DNA of 64,000 nt from Acinetobacter gyllenbergii CIP 110306 = MTCC 11365 (GCF_000413855.1 NZ_ATGG01000016.1:101855-165854); one strand, 5' to 3'. Positions 1-9,467 are shown, counted from the stretch's first letter. Numbers and translations: made by a program. The notes: generated by a model not told the origin, from the sequence alone.

Positions 1-1250
1 CCGTGCTCCACAGAACCCGTGATGATGGTTGCAGCCAAGCCAAACTCAGAATCATTGGCGAGACGCACTGCTTCATCTTCGGTTGCAAAACTACGGCAAC
101 ACATCACAGGACCAAAAATTTCTTCTTTCCACAATCGACTGTCAGTAGGCACATCAATAAAGACATGCGGCTTGATAAAGAAACCTTTGTTTGGAAGAGC
201 AATTTGATTCAAATCAATCAAGGATTGAAGTTTCTCTTGTTGTGCAATATTTAAATATTCATGCACTTTCTTGAATTGCTTTTCTGTGGTCATCGGCCCC
301 ATCGCCAAGGGTCCTATAAGGTCCGTGCCAAGCTGCATCGACTCCACAGCTAATTTCAATTTTTGATAGAAAGCCTTAGCAATAGATTGATGCACGAATA
401 AGCGTGAGGTCGCAGAACACATTTGACCGCTGTTATAGAACATTCCACCTAAAGCTTTATCGACTGCTTCATCTAAATCGGCATCTTCGAGAATTAAAAT
501 CGGTGATTTTCCACCCAGTTCCAAAGTCACACGTTTGACAGAAGGCGCGGCAGCCTGCATCACATGAATTCCAACTTCAGTGCTGCCCGTAAATGAGACT
601 TTTTGTACATCCGCATGCACCACTAAATGTTGCGCTGCAACAGCATCCCCAAGAATCAGGTTAAACACCCCTGGAGGAAACTGAATTTGATCTAAAATTT
701 CAGTAAAGGCATATTCAGGTAATGGCACCAGTTCAGACGGTTTAAAAACAATGCTACAACCCGCTGCTAGCGCAGGTGCAATTTTCCATGCACTGGTGAT
801 TAACGGAAAATTCCACGGCGTAATCAGTGCAACCACACCCACAGGGTTCTGTTGATGGGTCAGTTCAGTCCCATCTTCACATTGTGTGGTTTGACTAAAC
901 GCCATGTTTTGTACTAAATCTGCATAATAGCGATAGCATTTGATACTATTTTCAACATCCACCCGCGCCTGCTCAGATGACTTGCCATTGTTTTGATGCG
1001 AAAGTTCAATCAGTCGAGTTTTCTCAGTTTCTAGCTGGTCAGCGATTTTGTTTAGCCATGCTGCTCGTTGTTGAGGCGTGGTCGTACTCCACGCATCGAG
1101 CGCCTGATTGGCAGCATTGACCGCCGCATCAACATCGTGTGTAGAAGCAGCAGTATAATGAAGGATCTGCTCTTCATTATTCGGGTTGATCAGCACAATC
1201 TGCGCTGTACCTGTGGTTGCCAGCCACTGTCCATTGATATAATTCTTCAT
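1..1250 (-). CDS. NAD(P)-dependent aldehyde dehydrogenase, C-terminus cut by window edge
   Basis: Read on the minus strand from an ATG at 1250, the frame stays open to the window edge (416 codons of a family usually near 480-490). It begins MKNYINGQW, a typical ALDH start. It carries PWNFP (about residue 145), the general-base motif LELGGK (Glu near 244) and the nucleophile motif GQMC (Cys278). These mark a hydrolytic, NAD(P)-linked aldehyde dehydrogenase that oxidises an aldehyde to an acid in the cytosol. The nearest relatives by eye are betaine- or aminoaldehyde-type enzymes, but the substrate cannot be read. It lies 207 bp downstream of an aminotransferase in the same direction, so it probably oxidises the aldehyde that enzyme makes. 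An in-frame ATG at 1277 lacks a ribosome binding site; the one used has AAGG 11 bases upstream. Confidence 0.85.
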   Translation of the reverse strand, partial: MKNYINGQWLATTGTAQIVLINPNNEEQILHYTAASTHDVDAAVNAANQALDAWSTTTPQQRAAWLNKIADQLETEKTRLIELSHQNNGKSSEQARVDVENSIKCYRYYADLVQNMAFSQTTQCEDGTELTHQQNPVGVVALITPWNFPLITSAWKIAPALAAGCSIVFKPSELVPLPEYAFTEILDQIQFPPGVFNLILGDAVAAQHLVVHADVQKVSFTGSTEVGIHVMQAAAPSVKRVTLELGGKSPILILEDADLDEAVDKALGGMFYNSGQMCSATSRLFVHQSIAKAFYQKLKLAVESMQLGTDLIGPLAMGPMTTEKQFKKVHEYLNIAQQEKLQSLIDLNQIALPNKGFFIKPHVFIDVPTDSRLWKEEIFGPVMCCRSFATEDEAVRLANDSEFGLAATIITGSVEH

Positions 1251-1457
1251 CTGCTTGCTCGCCTTCAGCTCATCCATCCATTTAAAGTGCTCTGACAGCA
1301 ATTACTTCAGAACGACTCCACAACGGTCTAAACCTTTATGACTTAGTCATCTCGGTCCATGTCTTTTATTTCACCTCACCCTATTTTTAGGTTGAGACTT
1401 TCAACTCACCCCTAAGGGCAAGTTGAAGCGATAGGAAATAAACAATGATCTTTCAGT

Positions 1458-2858
1458 TTATAAATGCCCTTCGGCTTTAAGCTCTTGAATGGTGTTTTGA
1501 ATTGCATGACGTAAAGTCTTCACGGCAAAATCAACTTGCTCACGGGTCAAGATCAGTGGTGGAGACAATACATTCATGTGACCAACCGGACGCACGATCA
1601 GTCCTAATTTTTGACAATGATTGGCAATACGTTTTCCAACACCCACTGAGCGATCAAATAGCTCTTTGGTTTGTTTATTACGTAAGTTTTCAATACACAT
1701 CATGAATTTTTTGCCGCGCACTTCACCGACAATTTCAAGATCAGCCAAGGTTTTTAACTGTTCTTCGAAATAAGCGCCCATGTCTTGCACATGCTCGCAA
1801 ATATTTTCTTTTTCAATGATTTCAATATTTTTAAGTGCTGCAACACAGCTCACAGGATGACCTGAATAAGTAAAACCATGGGTTAACAGACCACCTTCGT
1901 GGTGTGGCTTACTAATCGCATCATAAATTTCATCAGAAATAATGGTTGCACCTAATGGCAAGTAACCTGAAGAGAGACCTTTGGCACAGGTAATGATGTC
2001 TGGAACGATGCCAAATACCGCCTCTGAAGCAAACATATGCCCCAAACGACCAAATGCAGTCACCACTTCATCAGACACATACAACACGTTGTACTTCTTA
2101 CACACGGCTAAGGTCTTTGCATGGTAACCTTCAGGTGGAACAATCACACCGCCTGCACCCATAATCGGCTCAGCAAAGAATGCTGCAACGTTATCTGGGC
2201 CTAACTCCAAAATCGTATCTTCCAGTTCCTGCACTTTTTCATTACAGAAATCTTCCATCGATTGAGATTCAGGCTTACGGTATGGGTTCGGGCATGACAC
2301 ATGATGAACCAGTTGATTGTGGATTTCGAACCCCACATGATCCGCTTCAATCCCAGTCAACGTCATACTGATATAAGTACTGCCGTGATACGCATCTTTA
2401 CGTGCAATCAGCTTTTTCTTAGATGGCTTGCCAATTTGATAAAAATAATGATGAATCAAACGCACAGCGGTATCATTGGCAACCGAACCACCACAACCAT
2501 AGAACACATGGTTTAAGTTACCCGGTGCTAACTCTGCCAGTTTGGCCGCCAACTTTGCTGCTGGTGCAGTGGTTTGATGTCCAAATGGAGAGTAATAAGG
2601 CAATTGCATAATTTGCTCAGCAACCGCATCTGCAATTTCTTTACGTCCATAGCCGACATTGACACACCATAAGCCGCCGATACCATCTAGGTATTTATTG
2701 CCATGTGCATCATAAACATAGACATTTTCACCTTTAGACATAATTAAAGAACCTTCGTCTTTAAATGTCGAAAAATCGGTCCATGGGTGAATTACATGGT
2801 CTTTATCTTTTTGCCAGATATCTTGAATATCAATTTCTACTGGTAATTTAGAGTTCAT
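1458..2858 (-). CDS. class III (omega) aminotransferase, PLP-dependent
   Basis: This 466-residue protein has the full fold-type I class III aminotransferase pattern. The GLWCVNVGYG motif lies near residue 63, the PLP-phosphate region GCGGSVAND near 121, Asp263 in VSDEVV binds the pyridine nitrogen, and Lys293 in CAKGLSSGY forms the Schiff base. HGFTYSGHP near 335 is typical of omega-amino acid or diamine:pyruvate enzymes such as SpuC. The expected reaction is transfer of a terminal amino group to pyruvate or a similar acceptor, leaving a semialdehyde. It sits 76 bp downstream of an M20-family amidase and 207 bp upstream of an aldehyde dehydrogenase, which suggests an amidase, transaminase, dehydrogenase series. 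The true amine donor is not determinable here. Confidence 0.88.
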   Translation of the reverse strand: MNSKLPVEIDIQDIWQKDKDHVIHPWTDFSTFKDEGSLIMSKGENVYVYDAHGNKYLDGIGGLWCVNVGYGRKEIADAVAEQIMQLPYYSPFGHQTTAPAAKLAAKLAELAPGNLNHVFYGCGGSVANDTAVRLIHHYFYQIGKPSKKKLIARKDAYHGSTYISMTLTGIEADHVGFEIHNQLVHHVSCPNPYRKPESQSMEDFCNEKVQELEDTILELGPDNVAAFFAEPIMGAGGVIVPPEGYHAKTLAVCKKYNVLYVSDEVVTAFGRLGHMFASEAVFGIVPDIITCAKGLSSGYLPLGATIISDEIYDAISKPHHEGGLLTHGFTYSGHPVSCVAALKNIEIIEKENICEHVQDMGAYFEEQLKTLADLEIVGEVRGKKFMMCIENLRNKQTKELFDRSVGVGKRIANHCQKLGLIVRPVGHMNVLSPPLILTREQVDFAVKTLRHAIQNTIQELKAEGHL

Positions 2859-2934
2859 TGTTGTCCGTCCTCAATATTCGCAGTACTTCTGTTAGAAGTC
2901 TGCATTTCCTACATTTTGCTCTTGGCTATAATCG

Positions 2935-4194
2935 TTAAATAGTTGCTGCATGCGCTGATGAATCTTGCGCAGCATGTTGTTTGTCGTAATTTAGAATGGC
3001 ATTCAGCAATACATCGGCACCTTGTGCAGCGTCATTCGCATAAATGTCTTCTGCTTCGTTATGGCTCAGCCCATTGATACATGGAATAAAAATCATGGTG
3101 GTTGGGCAGTGTTTAGCAATGTTGATTGCATCATGGCCTGCACCGCTGACGATGGTCTGATTGCTATATCCCAAGCTGTCCACCGCATCTTGTACGGTTG
3201 CAACACAAGTGCGATCAAAATAAGTCGCTGGGCTTAACCAATGTTGTGAAATGTTAATCTCTAAATCTCGTTGTGCTGCGAGTGAATGCAATAGTTTGTG
3301 CGTTGCTTGTTCCATCGCTTTGAGCTGGGCATCATCAGGATTGCGTAAGTCAATGGTCCACTGAATCTGACCAGGAATGGTATTACGTGATGAATTCGCC
3401 ACTTGCATTTCACCAAAAGTCACCAGACCTTCATGGAATTGCTCCAAAATACATTGCTCTAAAGCCACAATCATTTCAGCCGTACCGACCATGGTGTCTT
3501 TACGCAGATTCATTGGCGTGGTGCCTGCGTGTGCTGCTCGACCTTTGGTTTCAACATCTAACCAGAGAATCGCTTGTCCACCCGTCACCACACCAATCGA
3601 AATCTCATTTTTTTCCAGTACTGGGCCTTGCTCGATATGGGCTTCGTAATAGGCTTGGAATGGACGAGCCAGTGGGTAATTACCAAGTTGACCTGTACGC
3701 ACCAATTCCGCAAAAACTGAAACGCCTTGCTTATCTGTGCTGTCATAAATGTGTTGTTTAGGAATGACTCCTGCAAAAGCCGCAGAACCCATCATCGCTG
3801 GGGTAAAACGAGCACCTTCTTCATTCATCCAAACCACAAGTTCGAGTGGATGAGTGGTGGTGATTTTCTCTTCGGCTAAACGTTGTAAAACTTCCATACC
3901 CGCCAGCACGCCATAAATTCCATCAAAGCGACCACCCTTAGGTTGAGTATCTAAATGACTTCCCATCACAATCGGCAAGGCAGTATCATTTAGGCCAGAA
4001 CGACGTAAGATTAAATTTCCGACTTCATCGTAATGTACAGAAAGATCAATTTTGTCCGCCCACTCCAACAATAAAGCTCGACCCGCAATATCCTCATCGC
4101 TGAGTGCTAAGCGGGTATTGCCACCCTGATCCGTCGCACCAATTTTTGCCATTTCCATGAGCATTTGCCATAATCGCTCTGCATTCACTCTCAT
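2935..4194 (-). CDS. M20-family Zn-dependent amidohydrolase / carbamoylase
   Basis: A 419-residue cytosolic metallo-hydrolase of the allantoate amidohydrolase / N-carbamoyl amino acid hydrolase (HyuC-like) group. Metal ligands are visible in order: GSHLDTQ (His near 80), GGRFDGIYG (Asp near 91), NEEGARF (Glu near 125-126), YEAHIEQG (His near 186), and a C-terminal GLSHNEAED. AHAGTTPM near 222 lies in the dimerisation domain. Such enzymes hydrolyse N-carbamoyl groups or related amides to release the free amine and ammonia. The start at 4194 (MRVNAERLW) is preferred: the upstream ATG at 4206 abuts the AAGGG that would serve as ribosome binding site, while 4194 leaves 12 bases. It is first in an operon with the aminotransferase and lies downstream of a MocR-type operator at 4269-4305. 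N-carbamoyl-beta-alanine is one plausible substrate (inference). Confidence 0.85.
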   Translation of the reverse strand: MRVNAERLWQMLMEMAKIGATDQGGNTRLALSDEDIAGRALLLEWADKIDLSVHYDEVGNLILRRSGLNDTALPIVMGSHLDTQPKGGRFDGIYGVLAGMEVLQRLAEEKITTTHPLELVVWMNEEGARFTPAMMGSAAFAGVIPKQHIYDSTDKQGVSVFAELVRTGQLGNYPLARPFQAYYEAHIEQGPVLEKNEISIGVVTGGQAILWLDVETKGRAAHAGTTPMNLRKDTMVGTAEMIVALEQCILEQFHEGLVTFGEMQVANSSRNTIPGQIQWTIDLRNPDDAQLKAMEQATHKLLHSLAAQRDLEINISQHWLSPATYFDRTCVATVQDAVDSLGYSNQTIVSGAGHDAINIAKHCPTTMIFIPCINGLSHNEAEDIYANDAAQGADVLLNAILNYDKQHAAQDSSAHAATI

Positions 4195-4206
4195 TGTCTT
4201 GCACAT

Positions 4207-4698
4207 CCCTTTTTAAATATCTTTAGAGTCGCCTTAGCATCCACTTTGATAAATAATTCAAAAAAAGACGAGTACCAATTTCACCACTCTTTTAGGAACC
4301 AATTTCAAAGACTTCGTATAGACCCCAAAAAAACTTTAATTTTCAATAAAATAAGCAATGAAATAATGAAGCAATTTATGTTTTTCAAAGTGTTTAAATG
4401 CTTATTATTAAGCCACTTCAAGTCGTGCAAAACGAGGATTGGTTTATACAATTATTGTTCTGTTTTATAGGTAAAACATGTTGGTCTTATTGGGCGAAAA
4501 TATGATCAGCTTTTTTAAACAATTAAAACCGTATCAAATGTTTAATTACACAATAAAACAATTCTTTTAAAAGCCTATTTTTATACAAACATCAAAAACT
4601 TGAATAAAATTATGATAAACAATCTAAATATCGAAGATTAGAATCAGATAAAATCATATGCTAGTTTCAAATTTCAAAATAATTATAGTGAGATAACA
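4207..4698. other. AT-rich divergent intergenic region
   Basis: About 490 bases separate the leftward amidase operon from the rightward broken protease gene. The left part holds the 24-bp-spaced direct repeat described separately. The rest is very AT-rich with no convincing coding frame, hairpin or RNA gene. A 74-codon frame at 4246-4470 covers the operator and has no ribosome binding site, so I treat it as non-coding. Confidence 0.6.
4269..4305 (-). promoter_or_regulatory. MocR-type direct-repeat operator, site 1
   Basis: Plus-strand reading is CGAGTACCAATTT followed by AGGAACCAATTT, with the two CCA cores at 4275 and 4299, exactly 24 bp apart. The same arrangement is found at 7556, 9468 and 12533. 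The proximal half-site lies about 75 bp upstream of the amidase start at 4194. MocR/GabR-type dimers are known to bind direct repeats, so the regulator at 12567 is the natural candidate. Confidence 0.65.
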
Positions 4699-6114
4699 AT
4701 GAGATTTAAGTACAAGGAATTGAGATTTAATAAACGATTAAGCAGCCTCTTGATTATCTTTATGTCCACCCATACACTTGCAGCAGATAATATTGCAAAA
4801 CCAGTAATGAATGTCGCAGAGACCTTAGCGTTTGATGCAAAACATTATGCAGCCTCTTATGGCGTCACCTTAGATGAGGCGATGCGAAGATTATTAATTA
4901 TGCATGATACAAATAATCAAGTCGCCAGTTTAAATGATCAATATAAAAATGTTCTTTCAGGCATCTATTTTGATAATGGTTCAGACTTTGGTTTAAAAAT
5001 AAATGTTGTAGGTAACAACCATCCTCAACAGATTTTTAAATTAGAAAAAAGCCTGATAGCAGCATCAAACTTTTAAAAAATGAAAATGTTCAAGAGCGTA
5101 TCCAAGTTAGGAAACTCGCCAATTTAACTGAAACTGAAGTTGAGTCGGCATATAGAGCCATTGAACGTGGTGTAAGTGCACCGATTAGCTTGATTCAAGG
5201 AGCTACAAATACCAAGCAACAACGCGTCAATCAACTTAAACAATCATTTTCAGCCATTAAACAAGCCTATCCAACCGTCGAAATGATTGTGGATGATGAG
5301 CAAAATGCAAAAGCCTTAATCTATGTAAAATCCTTAAAACAAATCGGTCAACTGGCCCTAGAAAAATTACTTAATATGCAAGTGGAATTATCTGAAATTC
5401 CAACAGGGATTCAACCGACTAAAACCCGTGGTGGTTCTTGGTTAGTCAATAATTCTGGCAGCAATCATTGTATGACAGGCTTTACAGCAAAAAGAAACTC
5501 AACAGGTAAACTCGGTGTAATTACAGCTGGTCACTGTATTAATTCATCAACTCCTTTAAATTATAAAGACAAAGATGGAACTCAATATGCAATTTCACCA
5601 GTTACAGGTATGTATCGTAATGATACAGCAATGGATCTTGCCTTTATGAAAGCAGGTTCAACCACAGCCCAACAGGCTGTACCAGAATTTTACGCCGATA
5701 CAACATCCCCTGCCCGTGCTTTAACAGGCAAACGCAATAGAACCAGTACAGTAGTAAAAAGTGGAACAGTAAAGGGATCTTATGTTTGTCACCTTGGACA
5801 AACTTCACCAACAAATTCAGCATTGATACAAAGGTGAGGTAATATCAATTACAGGAGCAAATCATAACGGTGGTAACACCTATATAGTCGTTAGCAATAC
5901 TCAAAGTGGAGCAGGCACTAACCATACCTCAGGCTTAGGTACTTTGCGTTGCGTACGTGGAGATAGTGGTGGTCCATGGTTTGCATTAAATACAGCTTTT
6001 GGTATTCAGTCCTAATGCTCATGGAAAGATAGCGGTGAAACCATCACAAATACCGTTGTTTATACCAGTGTGGATTATCTGAACGATCTAGGAGCACAAC
6101 TTGTCTATCAATAA
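4699..6114 (+). pseudogene. secreted trypsin-like (S1, streptogrisin-like) serine protease, disrupted
   Basis: Three consecutive frames together encode one secreted serine protease with a propeptide. The first frame (4699-5076) starts with a basic, hydrophobic signal peptide ending near THTLAA. The second carries the catalytic His in VITAGHC (near 5520) and a likely catalytic Asp in NDTAMDLAF. The third carries the nucleophile motif GDSGGPW (near 5960) and ends at TAA 6112-6114. Disruptions: one base appears missing in an A run near 5044-5050, one extra base appears near 5829-5833, and an in-frame TAA sits at 6012-6015 within a GIQS-stop-CSW context. Without these the product would be about 470 residues. 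Two lesions lie in A runs and could be sequencing errors, but the nonsense codon is not in a run. Probably non-functional. Confidence 0.8.
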
Positions 6115-6496
6115 AACACTGTTCATACTTGCCACTGTCGGGCTACTTGTCGCATGTCAACGGCAACTACCCTCTGAGCAGGAAAAAAATGAATCCTTAA
6201 ATGCTGTAAAAATACCGAGTTATTCATCCAATGGACTCTCTGCCTCTGCACGGTTAAAAGGACCTTTACAACTCAAAGGTAACTGTCTCTATGTGAATGA
6301 TACGCTCATTATATTTCCCGATCAGTCTGCACAGTGGGATGATCAAAATCACACTTTAACTTATAAAGGTAAAAAAATTACCTTAGGTGAAGAGTTAGAT
6401 ATTGCTGGTGGCTTTGGCCAACTTGGAGCAGAGACCCGACCAGTTAAAAACTTGAGCTCTTTATGTGATCAACAATCTCTTTGGTTTGCTGGTTAA
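6101..6496 (+). CDS. small predicted lipoprotein of unknown function
   Basis: A 131-residue protein with a clear lipoprotein signal: positively charged start, hydrophobic stretch and lipobox LLVAC with Cys19, so it should be acylated and membrane-anchored. The mature part contains GNCLYVND, a Trp-Asp segment and YKGKKITLGE, which look like short beta strands; a second Cys lies near residue 122. The start is TTG at 6101, chosen because AGGAG at 6090-6094 sits six bases upstream. The gene overlaps the last 14 bases of the broken protease gene, implying translational coupling and perhaps a former role with the protease, such as an inhibitor or secretion partner (inference). I do not recognise the family. 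Confidence 0.65.
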   Translation: MSINKTLFILATVGLLVACQRQLPSEQEKNESLNAVKIPSYSSNGLSASARLKGPLQLKGNCLYVNDTLIIFPDQSAQWDDQNHTLTYKGKKITLGEELDIAGGFGQLGAETRPVKNLSSLCDQQSLWFAG

Positions 6497-6562
6497 TATG
6501 ATCCAGAACTAGAAATTTAAACTATCTTACTAAGTTAGATTCTACTTCCTTGTTCCAAATTC

Positions 6563-6598
6563 AAAAAAGCCCTCATCGAAATGATGGGGGCTTTTTCT
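6563..6598 (+). terminator. rho-independent terminator after lipoprotein gene
   Basis: A stem GCCCTCATC / GATGGGGGC with a short GAAAT loop is flanked by an A run on the left and CTTTTTCTTT on the right. It lies 70 bases after the lipoprotein stop codon. Confidence 0.85.
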
Positions 6599-6735
6599 TT
6601 GCCATAAGTTCATTATATAAAATAAACATGCAATATTTGGCTTTCAACAAGCTCAATCAATTGCAGACTGTGCATGTCTTAACCATTTTTATAAAATGGC
6701 TAGCTTGGAATCAATGATAAGACTGATTGCAATAA

Positions 6736-7491
6736 TTAGAATATTCTGGTCAAGCTAAACACCACAGTTGAATCGGCATTTTTCAAGGCCTTATTCACAT
6801 TGGCATCGGCATAATACAGATCAAAAATAAAATCTTGATAATTAAAATCGACACCTACTTTATAATCATAAAAATGTTTCTTTTCATCAGTCGCCCACAG
6901 CAGCTCATAGGCCTGATTACTTGCAAATCGGTTATAGGCGGCTTGTGCATAAGCATTCCATTTGTCAGCAACAGGATAGCGGTAGCCGACTTCATAACGC
7001 AGCATCTTCCCTGTTTCAAAGGTATAGTCTGGCGAATAATAAAAGGAAAGATTCAGTTCATCTTGTTGATTTAACAGCCCTGATGTAAATAGCCCAATTG
7101 AATATTCTTCAAAATCGACCTGTGGCAAAGCTTTGTCTGCACCAGGGTAATTGACATCCAAATATTGTAGATTCAACTTTAACTGCTCATTGAGTTGGTA
7201 ATCATAGCCAAGGTAATAGTCGAACTCGATGCTACTCCCGATATCAAGTTGTATATTTGAAGCAAAAAGTTGTGCGTATAAACCTGAATCATGATCTGCT
7301 CTTAAGGTCCCCTGAACGGCAGGCTTACCCTGCGTCTGAGTTGTGCCACGCCAGTAGTATTCCGTTAAAAATGCCATTGAACCACTGACCGCAAATTGAT
7401 CTTTAAATGCCTTCTGTTCTGCGGCTTGCAGATTGATTGTTGAGAATATTGCCGATGTCGAAATCGCTAACATCACTGTATTTTTTATCAT
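6736..7491 (-). CDS. TorF-family putative outer-membrane porin
   Basis: A 251-residue protein with a signal peptide (MIKNTVMLAISTSAIF..., cleavage probably after LQAA near residue 24). The body is rich in alternating aromatic and polar residues and ends in Phe (SLTRIF), the usual C-terminal mark of outer-membrane beta barrels. SGSMAFLTEYYWRGTTQT near residue 35 matches the conserved N-terminal segment of the TIGR02001 / TorF putative porin family. It probably lets a small nutrient across the outer membrane. It is a single-gene unit. Its upstream region is nearly identical to that of the amidohydrolase at 7686-9401 and carries the same operator, so the two are likely co-induced. Confidence 0.8.
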   Translation of the reverse strand: MIKNTVMLAISTSAIFSTINLQAAEQKAFKDQFAVSGSMAFLTEYYWRGTTQTQGKPAVQGTLRADHDSGLYAQLFASNIQLDIGSSIEFDYYLGYDYQLNEQLKLNLQYLDVNYPGADKALPQVDFEEYSIGLFTSGLLNQQDELNLSFYYSPDYTFETGKMLRYEVGYRYPVADKWNAYAQAAYNRFASNQAYELLWATDEKKHFYDYKVGVDFNYQDFIFDLYYADANVNKALKNADSTVVFSLTRIF

Positions 7492-7555
7492 TCACTTATT
7501 CCATTAGTACATGATTATTCTTGAATTTTTATTGTCTTTAATTTTGAAATAAAAC

Positions 7556-7592
7556 CGAGAACCAATTTAAATAAAAATATAGGAACCATTTA
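7556..7592 (-). promoter_or_regulatory. MocR-type direct-repeat operator, site 2
   Basis: CGAGAACCAATTT and AGGAACCATTTA on the plus strand, with CCA cores at 7562 and 7586, 24 bp apart. The proximal half-site is about 65 bp upstream of the porin start. A block conserved with site 3 (GACAATAAAAAT on the minus strand) lies between operator and gene and may include the -10 region. Confidence 0.65.
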
Positions 7593-7640
7593 CTTTTTAA
7601 GCAAAATGCATTTAGCCATGATTTAAAATCAAGTCGCTAA

Positions 7641-7671
7641 AAATAAAAAAAAGCCCACAGGCTTTTTTTTA
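7641..7671 (-). terminator. bidirectional rho-independent terminator
   Basis: A perfect AAAAAAAAGCC / GGCTTTTTTTT inverted repeat around a CACA loop, just after the stop codon of the amidohydrolase gene. It works in either direction and insulates that gene from the porin promoter. Confidence 0.85.
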
Positions 7672-7685
7672 TTTCACTCAATTTA

Positions 7686-9401
7686 TTATTTACTGTTCAG
7701 CTTACCGTCATAAACTTTTTCACCTGCAAACCAAGTCTGAGACACTTTCCAGTCCTTAATGTCTTTATTTAATGGCGTTTGCAAAGCCCCCTGTAAAACC
7801 ACAAAATCAGCCCATTTCCCTACGCTAATACTACCGATTTCATTGCCCCAGCCTGCGACATTGGCGGGTGCTTGGGTATAGGCATATAAGGCTTCATCCA
7901 GACTCAAGGCATTATCGCTATAACGGGTTTTGCCGTTATATTCGCGGAACACGACATCACTTAACTGTAGCATTGGATTTTCAGGGGCAGTTGGCCAGTC
8001 GCTGCCCAACACCATCGATGCACCACTACTCAATAAAGACTGCCACGCATAGCTATACGGCATTCGTGCTTCACCGAGACGTGACTCTTGATAATTGCCA
8101 GCAATGGCATGATCTGGCTGCATAGAAGCAACAACGCCTAATTGAGCAAAGCGAGGGATTGCCGTTTTAGTGGTAACTTCAATATGTTCAATCCGATTGA
8201 GCAGTTGACGGTGTTTAGGACTATGTTCAATCGCATTCAACGCCATATCGACACTTTTATCCCCAATGGCATGGATCGCCACAGGAAAGCCCACGTCATT
8301 GGCATTTTTCACGATGTCATTCAATTTTGGCTGTGAAGTAATTGGCTCGATGTTGAAATGGTGTCGATCTGCATAAGGTTCATTCAGTGCAGCGGTATAG
8401 CTCATCAGCGTACCGTCAACAAAATACTTCATATAACCAAAACGGAACTGCGGTCCTTTCTGCCACTGCTGCTCTTTTTGGATAAAACGTTGATTCAACT
8501 GATCGCGTTGTTTGGCATAGCTTTGCAGTTGTGCCAGCGTTGCCTGATCTTCCCCAGCCATTAATCCAAAACGAATCCGCATCGGCAACTGTTTCGGTGA
8601 CTCAAGCAAAGCTGGATATACTGTAGCGAGTTCAGCCCACATATCATGCACGGAGGTGATTCCCAAGCTGTTAAAATGGGCAACGATTTTTTCAACCACT
8701 GGAAGTGCCGCTTTGCCTGAGAGTAATGCTTTTGTATATTGCGGGCTTGCTAAGATCAGTTGATTGGCTGCCGTTTCCTTAAAAATTCCTGTCGGCTCAC
8801 CTGTTTGGGAATCTTTGACAATTTCACCACCTTCTGGTGCTTTGGTATTTTTATCAATCCCCAGCAATTGCATCGCCTTTGTATTGACCCACACAGTATG
8901 ATAATCAATATCTTGCAACACCACAGGTCGATCAGGAACAATAGCATCCAGCTCCTGACGTGTTGGCATGCGATTGTCCTTCATCGCGCTGACATCCCAA
9001 CGTCCACCGACCAACCACGCATCTTTGGCCAGTTCTTTATCTCGTTTGGCAATCAATTTAAACCATTCTTGTCGATCCGTGATCCCAAACAAATCCACAC
9101 CTTCCCACAGTTCTAAACCACCCAGTAGATGGGTATGTGCATCGGTCAAACCAGGAAGGACTGTTTTACCCTGTGCATCAATCACCTGCGTCTTTGGGCT
9201 TGCCAAATTTTGGATAAATGCATTATTGCCAACGGCCAAAAACTTACCATCTTTTACGGCAAAGGCCTGTGCTGTAGGCTTTGCTGGGTTTGAAGTGCGA
9301 ATATCTGCATTCACCACAATCACATCTGCTTGCGGCATTTGTGCATGCACACTGAAAGCAATCATCGAAGCACTCACACACAACAACAGTTTCTTTTTCA
9401 T
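7686..9401 (-). CDS. secreted amidohydrolase family 3 (YtcJ-like) metal-dependent hydrolase
   Basis: This 571-residue protein starts with a signal peptide (MKKKLLLCVSASMIAFSVHAQ), so it acts in the periplasm. It has the amidohydrolase-3 layout: ADVIVVNADIRT near residue 25, the first metal motif GLTDAHTHLLGG near 87, VQLDIDYHTVW-like segment near 160, FVDGTLMSYTA near 329, AIHAIGDKS near 375, and VLGSDWPT near 464. Family members hydrolyse C-N bonds in amides, cyclic ureides or formyl groups. It is monocistronic, between a terminator and its own MocR-type operator, and faces the same way as the porin and gabTD. Substrate unknown; release of an amine in the periplasm for later transamination is a reasonable guess (inference). 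Confidence 0.82.
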   Translation of the reverse strand: MKKKLLLCVSASMIAFSVHAQMPQADVIVVNADIRTSNPAKPTAQAFAVKDGKFLAVGNNAFIQNLASPKTQVIDAQGKTVLPGLTDAHTHLLGGLELWEGVDLFGITDRQEWFKLIAKRDKELAKDAWLVGGRWDVSAMKDNRMPTRQELDAIVPDRPVVLQDIDYHTVWVNTKAMQLLGIDKNTKAPEGGEIVKDSQTGEPTGIFKETAANQLILASPQYTKALLSGKAALPVVEKIVAHFNSLGITSVHDMWAELATVYPALLESPKQLPMRIRFGLMAGEDQATLAQLQSYAKQRDQLNQRFIQKEQQWQKGPQFRFGYMKYFVDGTLMSYTAALNEPYADRHHFNIEPITSQPKLNDIVKNANDVGFPVAIHAIGDKSVDMALNAIEHSPKHRQLLNRIEHIEVTTKTAIPRFAQLGVVASMQPDHAIAGNYQESRLGEARMPYSYAWQSLLSSGASMVLGSDWPTAPENPMLQLSDVVFREYNGKTRYSDNALSLDEALYAYTQAPANVAGWGNEIGSISVGKWADFVVLQGALQTPLNKDIKDWKVSQTWFAGEKVYDGKLNSK

Positions 9402-9467
9402 AAGTCCTTTATTCCATTATCCATGATCATTTTTGTATTTTTATTGTCCGTACTTTTGCAATAAAAC

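Noticed and set aside
1380..1430. Possible hairpin (CAACT...AGTTG) between aldehyde dehydrogenase and aminotransferase genes
   Set aside because: The stem is imperfect and no T run follows on the minus strand, so it does not justify splitting the operon.
3387..3761. 124-codon plus-strand frame inside the M20 hydrolase gene
   Set aside because: It is antisense to a clearly conserved gene and shows no family motifs.
4246..4470. 74-codon plus-strand frame in the region upstream of the amidase operon
   Set aside because: It covers the direct-repeat operator, has no ribosome binding site and reads as AT-rich random sequence.
8968..9426. 152-codon plus-strand frame at the start of the amidohydrolase gene
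   Set aside because: Antisense shadow of a conserved coding region; it also crosses the promoter and has no recognisable domain.
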